Shown here: one piece after another, positions 49,254 through 58,052 of the stretch
How the letters are laid out: each line of letters starts with the position of its first letter
Numbering within the stretch: position 1 is the stretch's first letter
NCBI GenBank assembly: GCA_017302015.1
Contig: JAFLEE010000015.1
Coordinates: 16,176 to 80,175 of the forward strand
Direction: 5' to 3'
DNA from: Spirochaetota bacterium
Lineage (GTDB): Bacteria; Spirochaetota; UBA12135; COTS27; JAFLEE01
Length of the DNA: 64,000 nucleotides
Position numbers and translations under genes: made by a program
The notes under the pieces: generated by a model
Told to the model about the DNA's origin: nothing
Seen by the model: only the letters and a program-made list of their open reading frames with translations
The model's database searches: none

Positions 49254-52190
49254 TCAGTCGCGGACGAACGAGCCCGAACCTTCCCAAGATTCGGCCGCCC
49301 TCCAATCCGGCTGCCACCAGCATTGGATCTGCCTCGCTCCGTCGCGGTCGTTGACCGCCAGGTTCAACCGAAATCCGTCCCACGGCTTCCCGGCCATCCG
49401 GTCCATCCATGCTGCGGGAACCGCCACTTCCGCGCCGTACCCCCGAGCCGTTTTTCGGCAAGCGTAGCGCACGCCCTCGGGCAGGCTCTTGGCGCCGCGC
49501 CATAGCCACACGGCGCCAGGGGTATCGGCGGGACTGAAGGCGATGAAAAAGAAGGCCGCGTTCTCACCGGCGCCCCGGTTCGTGGACCGAAGCGGCGCCG
49601 GGCGCGCATCGATCCGGAGTTCGATGCCATCCTGCGCCCACGGATCGCGATTGCTCACGGATTCGATCCGATCATCCGCCACCTCCACCCCCGCATACAG
49701 CCAAGCGGCGTCATGGGCCGTCGCGAAGGAAAATCGGCAGGCCGCGCGGTCCGTCCCGCGCACCATGGCCGGTTTCTCCACGGAGATCATCGGGCCGGGC
49801 CAATCGGAGAGATCCCCATCGACGGAAATCGGTTTCGCGGTCTGCGGACACCTCAAGGGTGGGAAGAGACTCACACGCGCTCCCTCACCGGTGAGCCCCG
49901 CATGGGCTGCGGTGTAGGTGAAGAAATCTTCCAGTTGGGCGCTGCTTGCCGGATGATAGGAAAGATCCGGGGGGATGCCGCCCAACTTCCCATGCTTCGG
50001 CGGGCAAAGGATCTTCCAGGACAGCGTCGCGCCGGGTTCGTCCGGATTCTCGGCGGATAGGTGGATCGCTTGGTCCCCCTCTCCGCTTAAACCGAGTTTC
50101 AAGGAACGGGGGCGGGGCGCGTCGGGAACGGACGCTACCTGGAACTCGAATGCGGCCTCGGGACCGTCGTTGAGTGCGTCCCGCGGGATGAGGGTGAACC
50201 GCTCCGCCCCGTGGTAATCCGGCTCCGGCACATACACCCAACGACCGTGGGGTTCCTGGCGCAAGCTCCCGTGGCGCGGCCCTTGCCCGGGGAGCGCCTT
50301 TTCCCCATTCCGGGCGAGTGCCCCGGGTGGCCAAGCAAAGGCCAGCGGCGTATCCTCCACGGCCGAGAGTTTGGGCGCGGGCCACCGGGGCACGGCGTAG
50401 GCGCGCGCACCCGGGGAGGCCCGGTAGAAGATCGCCTGGCTGGCATTCCAATAAGTGCCGCTGGCGTTCTTCTCGAGTTTCATCGACTTCACGGCATACA
50501 CACCGTGAGTCAGCGCACCGCTCACCGCGCAACCTTCTGGCCCATTCAAGACGTTCGGAACCAGAGCGAAGGGCCCTTCCGGTGACTCCGCCCAAGAGAC
50601 GCGGTAAGCACAAATGCCTGGATCCTCGGCCGCCTCCCAATGGAAGGCCAGAGACCCATCGGGGCGGCTTTCGGCGCGGAAGGCGCGCGGCGGCGCCACG
50701 ACATGCATGCGCAGCGTGGGATCGCCCATGAGGGCGACGTGGATCGAATTGGCCTGCGCTTCGGGTTCCTCCGGCTCCTGGCCCGGTTTCCGCACATCGC
50801 CCCAAGGCAGATAGTTCACGAGGGCATCGTTGTTCTGGGTGCGTAGGGCGGCTTCCCCCAGGGTGCGCCCCAGCGCCATGGGATGGAGGATCCAATGGGG
50901 CCTTCCGTCCCAAGCGCACGCCAGCGGCCAACCCGCATTGGCCAAGGCGGCGCGCATGAAATTATTCGCCCGGTTCCAGTCGCCGAAATAACTCCCGAAG
51001 AGCAGGGTGAAGACGGCCCCGAGGGGCGGCCCCGCGAAATCCGCCGTCGTGCCGATGCCCGAGGCGCGGTCGTGGGACCCTCCGCCGCACCCATAGGCCC
51101 ACAGGTAATCTTTCGCGCGCAGCGACGGGAAAAAGTCGTAGGCCTCGGTCTTCTCGGCCCCGAAGAAGGCGGCGAAATTCCTCCAGGCGCCGGCGGCGAA
51201 GGCCTCGCCGCGGAAGCCCCCGAAGTGGTCGTCGATGAGGCCGCGCGCCTCGACGCGCGCCAGGCCGTGGCGGAAAGCGTGGTTCTTGGCCAGATAGCGG
51301 CGCAGGAGTTCGATCTCCCCGACGCGGAACGCCGGCAGGTCGCAGAGATCCACCCGGCCCACCGCCAGGGAGAGCTGATTCGGAGTGATGGCGTTTTGAT
51401 CGAATTTTCCGTCGCCCGCGAGGTTCACCTGGAGGGGATTCGGCCCCCCCGCAAGATTGCTCGCGTCGGTCCAGACCCCCCGGAGGTCTCCATAATAGAG
51501 ATCGGCCGGCCAAGCGCCTCGGTGGTCCGGATGCCCGTCGGGCGCGACAGACCCCGAATAGGGCACGGGCACATGGCCGAAGAGACAGACCTGCCGCATC
51601 AGACCGGGATGTTCCCGGACGAGCTCCTCGATGCGCCGCTTCGTCTGGACGGGGGATTCACCGCGGCCGACCTCGCGGCGCCACACCCTCCACCCGTCGC
51701 CCCGAAGGTCCGCCGCGAAGCGCTCCAGTTCGGGCCCCAAGGCTTCGCCGGCGCCCTTCTCCACCAGGAGAATCAGGCCGCCCCGGTCCTCCACGGCCGG
51801 CAACCGGATGGCGGCGCAGAGGTAACCCCGACCGAGGTAGCCGTCCCCGTCGCGGTCGATGCGGTACTCATAGGCGAGCCCGCTCGCCACGCGGTCGTCG
51901 ACGAATCCCGTCGCGCCTCCCTCGAGCGTCCCGAGCGGGGTCCCCGACCAATTCGTCCCGCCCAGGAGCCGCCGGTATACGGTATAGGCGCGCGCCGTCT
52001 TTTCCGCCGGCCAGGCAAGGACGATGCGCGCGGGGTCCTCCACCACCGAGGCGCTTGCCCGAACCGCGTACTTCACGCTGCCCACGGCGCCGCGCGCGAT
52101 GGGCGGGGGCGCGGGATTCTCACCTTGCGACGCCGCGAGGAGCGCCATGGCGGCCAAAATCCGGGTATTAGGGAGCCTCCGAAAATTCAT
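49254..52190 (-). CDS. Large secreted protein with degenerate C25-peptidase-like domain and CBM9-like domain
   Basis: 978 residues. Signal peptide (ILAAMALLAASQGENP), then a fibronectin-III-like region (AYTVYRRLLGGTNWSG). Residues about 140-500 follow the caspase-like C25 (gingipain) plan: LILLVEKGAGEALGPELER, a VCLFGHVPVPYSG strand, a WPADLYYGDLRG segment, LAVGRVDLCDLP, and MGDPTLRMHVV at the end. At the place of the gingipain catalytic 'GHG' stands YGCGGGS (366-372), and at the catalytic Cys region stands LLFGSYFGDW, so both catalytic residues seem missing. Cadherin/Ig-like repeats (VEDTPLAFAWPPG) and a C-terminal CBM9-like sandwich (about 790-978) follow. Probably a non-enzymatic glycan-binding or surface protein. 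Confidence 0.75.
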   Translation of the reverse strand: MNFRRLPNTRILAAMALLAASQGENPAPPPIARGAVGSVKYAVRASASVVEDPARIVLAWPAEKTARAYTVYRRLLGGTNWSGTPLGTLEGGATGFVDDRVASGLAYEYRIDRDGDGYLGRGYLCAAIRLPAVEDRGGLILLVEKGAGEALGPELERFAADLRGDGWRVWRREVGRGESPVQTKRRIEELVREHPGLMRQVCLFGHVPVPYSGSVAPDGHPDHRGAWPADLYYGDLRGVWTDASNLAGGPNPLQVNLAGDGKFDQNAITPNQLSLAVGRVDLCDLPAFRVGEIELLRRYLAKNHAFRHGLARVEARGLIDDHFGGFRGEAFAAGAWRNFAAFFGAEKTEAYDFFPSLRAKDYLWAYGCGGGSHDRASGIGTTADFAGPPLGAVFTLLFGSYFGDWNRANNFMRAALANAGWPLACAWDGRPHWILHPMALGRTLGEAALRTQNNDALVNYLPWGDVRKPGQEPEEPEAQANSIHVALMGDPTLRMHVVAPPRAFRAESRPDGSLAFHWEAAEDPGICAYRVSWAESPEGPFALVPNVLNGPEGCAVSGALTHGVYAVKSMKLEKNASGTYWNASQAIFYRASPGARAYAVPRWPAPKLSAVEDTPLAFAWPPGALARNGEKALPGQGPRHGSLRQEPHGRWVYVPEPDYHGAERFTLIPRDALNDGPEAAFEFQVASVPDAPRPRSLKLGLSGEGDQAIHLSAENPDEPGATLSWKILCPPKHGKLGGIPPDLSYHPASSAQLEDFFTYTAAHAGLTGEGARVSLFPPLRCPQTAKPISVDGDLSDWPGPMISVEKPAMVRGTDRAACRFSFATAHDAAWLYAGVEVADDRIESVSNRDPWAQDGIELRIDARPAPLRSTNRGAGENAAFFFIAFSPADTPGAVWLWRGAKSLPEGVRYACRKTARGYGAEVAVPAAWMDRMAGKPWDGFRLNLAVNDRDGARQIQCWWQPDWRAAESWEGSGSFVRD

Positions 52191-52198
52191 AGGAGGCT
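52174..52198 (-). promoter_or_regulatory. Hairpin enclosing the start codon of the C25-like gene
   Basis: AGCCTCC and GGAGGCT form a perfect 7-bp inverted repeat with the ATG (52188-52190) inside its 11-base loop region, and a run of T lies before it. No Shine-Dalgarno sequence precedes the ATG. It could limit translation initiation, or be chance. Confidence 0.35.
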
Positions 52199-52372
52199 AA
52201 AAAAAGGGGCCACCGACTCGGGCAGGAAAAGGAGCAAATCCATGGTCCAAGCGTATCCCCGCCCTTGAAAATACTCAACTCCATCGCAATAGTGCCCGAA
52301 ATCAAGCGAAAAGTACCCTTCGCCCACCCCCAAATCCGGCGAATGCCCAATCGGCCTAAAAGTGTGCCGGAT

Positions 52373-52401
52373 TTGCTAATCCCTGCCCCAATCCCTATAA
52401 T
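52373..52401 (+). promoter_or_regulatory. Sigma70-like promoter TTGCTA-N17-TATAAT
   Basis: TTGCTA (52373-52378) and a perfect TATAAT (52396-52401) are 17 bp apart, in an AT-rich stretch. Transcription should start near 52408, giving a leader of about 70 bases before the ATG at 52478, which has GGAG at 6 bp distance. This is one of the best conventional promoters in the window. Confidence 0.65.
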
Positions 52402-52477
52402 GAATGTTCCCAATGTAAACAGTCATCATCTAGTATGTATTGTTTCCATACAAAGTGATGGCTGGTTGGAGTTAGAG

Positions 52478-54445
52478 ATGGCGAAAAAAATCACCGCGTG
52501 CGCGCTCCTGCTCATCCTCGGCGCGCCGCTATACTCCGTGAACGCGACCTGGCTCTCCAACGGGTTCCTCACGCGCATCCCCATCACGGTGCGCGGCGCC
52601 CTCGTGGTCGGCACCCTCACCAATTATCCCGCGCTCATCGCCCTCAGCGGGGATACGAACCTCTCCAATGCGGCCCATCCCCAGGGGTTCGACCTCGTCT
52701 TCACCGGCGGCGACGGCACCACGGTCCTCCCCCATGAGATCGAGGCCTACACCAACGGAACGCTCAGCGCCTGGGTCAAGATCCCGCTGCTGCAGGCGGG
52801 GGTGGACACCACCCTCTACCTCTACGCCAGCAACACGGCCATCGCCGCGAGCCTCGAGAACCGCGCCGGCGTCTGGGACACCCATTTCGTCGGTGTCTGG
52901 CACATGAAGAACCAGGGCCTCTACAATTACGATTCCACCGCCAATAGCAACCACGGCACCAATATCGGCACCCTCTCGACGAACACCAACGGCATCACGG
53001 CGACGGCGGTGCAGTTCGACGGGGCGACGAGCTATATCGAATTGGGCAACCCCGGCACCATCCGAAGCAATACCAACGACTCGACGGTGGAGATGTGGGT
53101 CATCCCGGCGCGCACCAATAACCGGGTCTCGCCGCTGGGCAAATCCTACGGCGGCGAGTTCTCCATGGCCTACGAGAACAATGGCACGGTGACCTTCTAT
53201 TATGGCCAGGCGGGCCTCGACAATAATCCCTACACCTCGATGAGCATCCCGGTGCTCGAAACCAACGCCTGGGTCTACGCGGCGTTCGTGCGGCAATTCA
53301 GCGCGTCCAAGCAATTCGCCTACCGCCATTCGCTCCTAAGCCGCAGCACGGCCTCCTCCACCCCCGGCCTCAGTTCGGCGTCGTCCTCGGCGCTCCCCAT
53401 GCGCATCGGGCGGGGCTACGCCGGCTATTGGCACGGGTCCATCGACGAAGTGCGCATCTCGTCCATCGCGCGGCCGTCCAATTACGTCGCCACCACCTAC
53501 ACCAACCTGATGTTCTGGTCCAATTTCACCTCCGCCGGATCCCCCTGGTCCTTCCGGACGGTCGTCGCCGCCATCACCAACCTCACCAACCAATCGGCCC
53601 TGGTCCAGGGCGGCGTCCTGCGGGGCAGCCATTACTCCGCCGGGGGGATCCGGGAAACGCGGCTCGTCGCCAGCAATACGGCCACCGCGGCCGTCGACAC
53701 CTACGCCGTCTCCCCCGTCGGCGCCGAGGATTGGCAAGTCGCCCCCGCCCTGCCCATCGGCCGCTATGTCGTGTGGGTCGCCACCACGAATAGCAACTTG
53801 GACGGAACCAATTCCGCGGCCTTCTCGATCTCGGTCAACACCGCCTCCCGGGTCACGGTGCGCACCGTGGATTCCACCGGCGCGCCTTGGGCCGGGGGGC
53901 GCGTTCTCGGCCCCTCCCCCACCGTTTCCGCCGCCCAAGGGGCCCGCACCAACGATTCCGCCGGAGAAGCCGTCTTCACCGACCTGTACTCCGGGACCCT
54001 CTACGCGTTCTCCAATTTCACCCCGTCGTTCTGGGGCGCGGCGTTGGCGTACACCAATTTCACCATCCCCATCACCTCCACCAACGCCTCCCTGGTGATC
54101 GTCTGGACCCTGGACCGGCCGAGCAACTCCCTGACACTCTCCGGCTATGTGGAACCGACGGTGTTCATCCCTTCGCGGTCCGCGCAACTCTCCCTATCGA
54201 TCCCCCAGGCCACCAACGCCACCCGGCACGTGGTGCTCACCGCGACGGCCCTCTCCGGCGGGCGGAAACTGCGCCTCTACGACGGGATGGTATCGCCCGC
54301 CTCTCCCTTCGTACAGATCACCTCGGAAACCCTGCGCCAGGGGATGTCCACCGGCACCTGGATCCTGGAGTTCCAATTCCCCAGCCTGGGGGTCGACCAC
54401 GGCGCGACGCCCACCATGCGCCGTATGCTCTTCTTCGCCCAATGA
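52478..54445 (+). CDS. Secreted DUF2341/LamG-like protein
   Basis: 655 residues. Signal peptide (ITACALLLILGAPLYSVNA) then DUF2341: RIPITVRGALVVGTLTNYPA, DLVFTGGDGTTVLPHEIEAY and TLYLYASNTAIAAS. It is followed by a concanavalin-like LamG fold (about 145-340: GVWHMKNQGLYNYDSTANSN, YIELGNPGTI, GSIDEVRISSIARPSNYV), the jelly roll used for binding glycans or proteins. The C-terminal half consists of beta domains, Thr/Ser/Asn-rich, with no named family. It is probably exported to or beyond the outer membrane. It has a conventional promoter and ribosome site and converges with the binding-protein gene 12 bp downstream. Confidence 0.82.
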   Translation: MAKKITACALLLILGAPLYSVNATWLSNGFLTRIPITVRGALVVGTLTNYPALIALSGDTNLSNAAHPQGFDLVFTGGDGTTVLPHEIEAYTNGTLSAWVKIPLLQAGVDTTLYLYASNTAIAASLENRAGVWDTHFVGVWHMKNQGLYNYDSTANSNHGTNIGTLSTNTNGITATAVQFDGATSYIELGNPGTIRSNTNDSTVEMWVIPARTNNRVSPLGKSYGGEFSMAYENNGTVTFYYGQAGLDNNPYTSMSIPVLETNAWVYAAFVRQFSASKQFAYRHSLLSRSTASSTPGLSSASSSALPMRIGRGYAGYWHGSIDEVRISSIARPSNYVATTYTNLMFWSNFTSAGSPWSFRTVVAAITNLTNQSALVQGGVLRGSHYSAGGIRETRLVASNTATAAVDTYAVSPVGAEDWQVAPALPIGRYVVWVATTNSNLDGTNSAAFSISVNTASRVTVRTVDSTGAPWAGGRVLGPSPTVSAAQGARTNDSAGEAVFTDLYSGTLYAFSNFTPSFWGAALAYTNFTIPITSTNASLVIVWTLDRPSNSLTLSGYVEPTVFIPSRSAQLSLSIPQATNATRHVVLTATALSGGRKLRLYDGMVSPASPFVQITSETLRQGMSTGTWILEFQFPSLGVDHGATPTMRRMLFFAQ

Positions 54446-54457
54446 AGGGCGGGGGGA

Positions 54458-55930
54458 TCAGCGGCCCGCGACGGCGGCGGTCGTCATCCCCTTCGCCTGG
54501 TAATAGGCGCGCAGGAACGGGTTCGCGATCCAGTCGATGGGGATCTTCTCCCCCCGCGCCTTGAGCGCGTCGATCTTCTTCTGCACGGCCAGCGCCGCGA
54601 GGTAGGCCCGCTTGCGCTCGGGGGTCCGGCCGGTGTACTTCTCGATCTCCTCCACGGTGCCGTCGTAGACGTCGTGGGCGGCGCCCTCGGCCGTACCCAC
54701 GCCGCTCATATAGGCCTGCATGGCCTTCATGCGCAGGTTCCCGCCCACGTGGAAGGGGCTGATCTCCTGGGCGATGGCCGCGTCGCGGGTGAGCTTCACG
54801 AAGGCCCGATGGAGGTCCCACTCATTGGTGTGGCCCGCCGGGGAAAGCATCTCGGGGCGGTCGAGCACGTCGAGGTTCGGCGGCATGCCGTCGGCGTCCC
54901 GCACCAGGTGCATGCTGTATTCCTCGCTGCGCAGGAAGGCGAAAAAGCGGCCGGCCTTCGCCTGGTTGCGCCCGCCCGCGTACATCGCCAAGGACCGGGC
55001 GCTGATGAACACATTGGGGAAGCCGCCGTGGGGGGATTCGACGGCGGTGAGCGGGATGGCCGGCTGCATCTTGCGCAGTTGGATGAGCGCGTGCCGGCCG
55101 CTATAGACCATGGCGTAATAGCCCCGGTGCATGAGTTGGAACTCGGACTCCCCGTAGCCCTGCTCCACGGAAAGGGATGCCTTCTCGGCGTCGCTGGGCA
55201 CCAGGTGGTCGACGTAGGTCCACTTGTGGATCATCCGGTTGAGGGACGCGATGGCGTTCGTGTCGGCCCAGGGGAGCGTGAGCGTCTCGTTGTACTTGGG
55301 GATACCTATCGATCGGGCGAGGGTCACGCCGTCGATCTTGGAGGCGAAAAAGACCTCGCGCCGTTTCCGGCCCGCGTTGGCCTTGGTCGTGAACTCCTTC
55401 CCCAGGCGCTCGAAGGTCTCGAAGGTCCAGCGGGCCGGCGGCGGAGCCATCCCCACCGAGGAGAACGCCGCGTTGTTCACGATGAAGAGTTGGACCCAGA
55501 CATTGCACGGGGTCGCCCAGACCCTTCCGTCGACGGTGAGCTCGTCGGCGAGGGCGGGGAAGGTGCCGATGGCGGGAAGCCCCGCCGCCGCGAAAACGGG
55601 CCCCAAATCCTGGAGGATGCCCATGGGCTGGAAGCGGTGGATGGCCGCCCCGCCCAGATCCATCATGTCGCCGGCGATCCCGGAAACGCCCTGGACCACC
55701 ACCTTATTCCCGCCCGAGTTGACCGCGTCGACGCGGACCTCCACATCGGCCTCGTGGCGGTTCTTGAGCCATTCCCGGAAGAGGGAGATCTGCTCCTGGC
55801 GCGCCGGGTTCGGGTCGGTGACCCAATAGACGACCGCGGGGCCCGCGGCGGCCGTCCCATGCCCGCGGGTGACGAGCATCTGGCTGAAGACCACGAGGCC
55901 GGCCAGGATCAATAAGAAGAGGTTTCGCAT
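54458..55930 (-). CDS. Extracellular sugar-binding protein (SBP_bac_1 / family 1 type)
   Basis: 490 residues. An N-terminal hydrophobic signal/anchor (FLLILAGLVVFSQML) leads into VVYWVTDPNPARQEQISLFR, the opening of family 1 carbohydrate-binding proteins. PARWTFETFERLGKEFTTKA is the usual hinge-region motif ('W.tw.e...la..l'), and GYGESEFQLMHRGYYAMVYS is the 'F..G.aAM...g' segment of the ligand cleft. No Cys lipobox is present. Such proteins deliver oligosaccharides to ABC importers. No permease or ATPase genes lie next to it, so partners must be elsewhere. GGGAG precedes the ATG; AXE1 lies 52 bp upstream on the same strand, perhaps in one operon. Confidence 0.85.
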   Translation of the reverse strand: MRNLFLLILAGLVVFSQMLVTRGHGTAAAGPAVVYWVTDPNPARQEQISLFREWLKNRHEADVEVRVDAVNSGGNKVVVQGVSGIAGDMMDLGGAAIHRFQPMGILQDLGPVFAAAGLPAIGTFPALADELTVDGRVWATPCNVWVQLFIVNNAAFSSVGMAPPPARWTFETFERLGKEFTTKANAGRKRREVFFASKIDGVTLARSIGIPKYNETLTLPWADTNAIASLNRMIHKWTYVDHLVPSDAEKASLSVEQGYGESEFQLMHRGYYAMVYSGRHALIQLRKMQPAIPLTAVESPHGGFPNVFISARSLAMYAGGRNQAKAGRFFAFLRSEEYSMHLVRDADGMPPNLDVLDRPEMLSPAGHTNEWDLHRAFVKLTRDAAIAQEISPFHVGGNLRMKAMQAYMSGVGTAEGAAHDVYDGTVEEIEKYTGRTPERKRAYLAALAVQKKIDALKARGEKIPIDWIANPFLRAYYQAKGMTTAAVAGR

Positions 55931-55982
55931 GGTGTGCTCCCGAGGTGCATCCCGCGGCGCCCCGGGCCGCCGCGGCCGCGCC

Positions 55983-57776
55983 TCAATCCTTCCAGTTTTT
56001 CTTGAGGGTGTAGATGGCGCCGCCCGGCATGGTGTAGCCGTGCGTACGCCCCTGCTGGAAATCCAGTTTCACGGGGCCCTTCATATTATTGAAGAGAACC
56101 ATCTCGCCGGAGGGCGGGCAGGTGTAATCGCCGAGGCCCGCGTAGATCGTGGTGGGGCAGGCGATGCGTTTGGCGTGGTTGGCCGCGTCGTAATAGCCGA
56201 GGCCTTCCACCCAACCGGGCCGCCAGCCGGGCATGCGGCCCAGGGTCACCCCGCCGAGGTCGCAGCACCAGGGGATGTTCGCCTCGCAGCGGCTGACCTG
56301 GCGGTCGAGGGCCGCGGCGATGAGGCATTGGAAGCCGCCCTGGCTGCCGCCCGAGACGATGAGGTTCGAGCCGTCCCACTCGGGCTGGGCCTTGATGAAC
56401 TCAAGGGAGCGGAGCACCCGCAGGATCATGCCGTTGAAGTACGCGGTGTCGGGGTTCTTGTTCTCCTCCTCGAAGAAGGCGTAATTGCTCAGCGTGGTCT
56501 GCTTGAGGGCCGCGTAATAATCGGCCGGCTGCCCGTTGAGGATCCCGTGGGCGTTGATGTTGAGGCTGAGAGTGCCCTTCGACCAGGGCTTATAGGCGCC
56601 GGAGACGCCGTAGCCGTTATAGGAGACCCGCGCGGGCAAGGAACGGGGGGCGGCCGCTTTCGGTTTGCAAAAATAGCCCGAGACCGGCATCTTTCCGGGG
56701 CAATCGACCTTGATGTCGAAGCCGACGAGTTCGGGATCGGGGGATTCGATGGGGGCCAAGTCGGCGCGCACCGGCACTCCCTTGAGGCGCGCCGCCTGCT
56801 TCTTCCAATAGGCGTCGAAATCCTTCGGTTCGGCGACGCCAGTGATCTTCTCGACGTCGGCGCCGGCCCCGCCGTCGAAATAGGGGGCGTTCTGCCCGCC
56901 GACTTTCAGGTTGATGCCGCTGGCATCCTGGGCGTAGACGAGGGCGCGCACGAAGCCCGGCTTGCCGACCGATGCCTTGAGCACGAGGGGCGCGTTGCTG
57001 GAAGAAAGCGCCTTGCCTTCGTTGGTCACCCCGTCATCCCCGACGCACTTCCAGGCCAGGTTCTTCCCCGCCACCGGGAGGCCGTCTTCGAGGAGTTGGA
57101 TGGTGAAGGTCATCGTCTCGCCCGTCTTGTAGGCGAGGGGGTTCTTGTCGGTGACGCCCATGAAGGTGATCTTCCCGGGGGCCTTGCGCAGGGGCGGCTC
57201 CCGCAGGTCGCCGACGCGCTTGGCCTCTTCCAGGCTCGTCTCGGGGGGGAACAGGAGGAGCTGCACGCTGCTGACTTCGATCTCCTGCTTCTGGGCGCCC
57301 ATCATGAAGACGACCTTCAGGTCGCCGGAGGCGTAGCCCGTCGCCGCCTTGGCGGTGGCGGCGAAGCGTTTCCATTCCCGCGGCAACTCCGCCTGCCCGG
57401 AGGCGATCGAACTCCAATCGGGCGAGTTCTTCTGCACGCTGTATTGGATATTCCCGGGGGCTCCGTCCCCGGAAACCGAGCGCGCGTAGAAGGAAAAATA
57501 CACCACCTCGCCCGGCTTCACGGCGGTCCGCAGCACCGTCATGAGGGAGACATCCCACGGATTGGTTTTTTTCTCGGAGGCGAGGGCGCGCATGCCGTCC
57601 CGCGGGCCGCCCCGATCGAGGCGCAGGAGTTTCACGCTGGCGCCGCCGGTGATGAAGAACTCGCTCCCCACCGTCTCGAGGAGGTCCCGGGGGGCCGCTT
57701 GGGCCCAGAGGGGAGCGCTAATAGAACAGAGGAGCAGGGCGCCCGCAGCGGCAGCGCGAAGGGATCGTCGGGGCAT
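55983..57776 (-). CDS. Secreted acetylxylan esterase (AXE1 family) with N-terminal carbohydrate-binding-like domain
   Basis: 597 residues, longer than plain AXE1 (about 320) because of an N-terminal extension. Signal peptide (AAAGALLLCSISAPLWAQA, about 8-26); beta-sandwich domain at about 30-185 (KPGEVVYFSFYARSVSGDG; YASGDLKVVFMMGAQ); Ig-like domain about 200-290; AXE1 alpha/beta hydrolase from about 300. Catalytic residues: S478 in SGGSQGGF, D550 in GLGDYTCPPSG and H579 in GRTHGYTM. AXE1 removes acetyl groups from xylan or cephalosporin-like substrates. AGGAGG precedes the ATG. The first domain is repeated at the end of the neighbouring DUF4832 protein. Confidence 0.9.
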   Translation of the reverse strand: MPRRSLRAAAAGALLLCSISAPLWAQAAPRDLLETVGSEFFITGGASVKLLRLDRGGPRDGMRALASEKKTNPWDVSLMTVLRTAVKPGEVVYFSFYARSVSGDGAPGNIQYSVQKNSPDWSSIASGQAELPREWKRFAATAKAATGYASGDLKVVFMMGAQKQEIEVSSVQLLLFPPETSLEEAKRVGDLREPPLRKAPGKITFMGVTDKNPLAYKTGETMTFTIQLLEDGLPVAGKNLAWKCVGDDGVTNEGKALSSSNAPLVLKASVGKPGFVRALVYAQDASGINLKVGGQNAPYFDGGAGADVEKITGVAEPKDFDAYWKKQAARLKGVPVRADLAPIESPDPELVGFDIKVDCPGKMPVSGYFCKPKAAAPRSLPARVSYNGYGVSGAYKPWSKGTLSLNINAHGILNGQPADYYAALKQTTLSNYAFFEEENKNPDTAYFNGMILRVLRSLEFIKAQPEWDGSNLIVSGGSQGGFQCLIAAALDRQVSRCEANIPWCCDLGGVTLGRMPGWRPGWVEGLGYYDAANHAKRIACPTTIYAGLGDYTCPPSGEMVLFNNMKGPVKLDFQQGRTHGYTMPGGAIYTLKKNWKD

Positions 57777-57928
57777 CGGGGGCCTCCTGGCTCGTTCCTT
57801 CCGGGTTCTTCTATCTTAAGGAAGGTTTCGGATTCTCCTACGGATGGGGGAACTTGGCAATGGAAAAAATCCCGTTCGGCATGAAGAAAAACTCCCTGCA
57901 GAACTCGGCCGAATCGGCGCTTACGGGG

Positions 57929-58052
57929 CCCAAGCCTCCGGGCCGGCGGATCCACCTGCACTGCCTTGCCGCATGGCCTTCGCGTCGGCGCCCGAGCCTC
58001 CGGGCTGGCGGATCATCGTGCACCGCCTTGCAGGAGGCCCTGCGCATCGGCG
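57929..58052. repeat. Direct repeat, two 62-bp units
   Basis: Units 57929-57990 and 57991-58052 share CC(A/G)AGCCTCCGGG followed by (C/T)TGGCGGATC-type sequence and end in TCGGCG. The second unit contains the stop codon of the DUF4832 gene (58013-58015), the first lies just beyond it. Each unit can fold as a small GC hairpin (AGCC/GGCT), so they could act as transcript-end structures. Confidence 0.7.
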
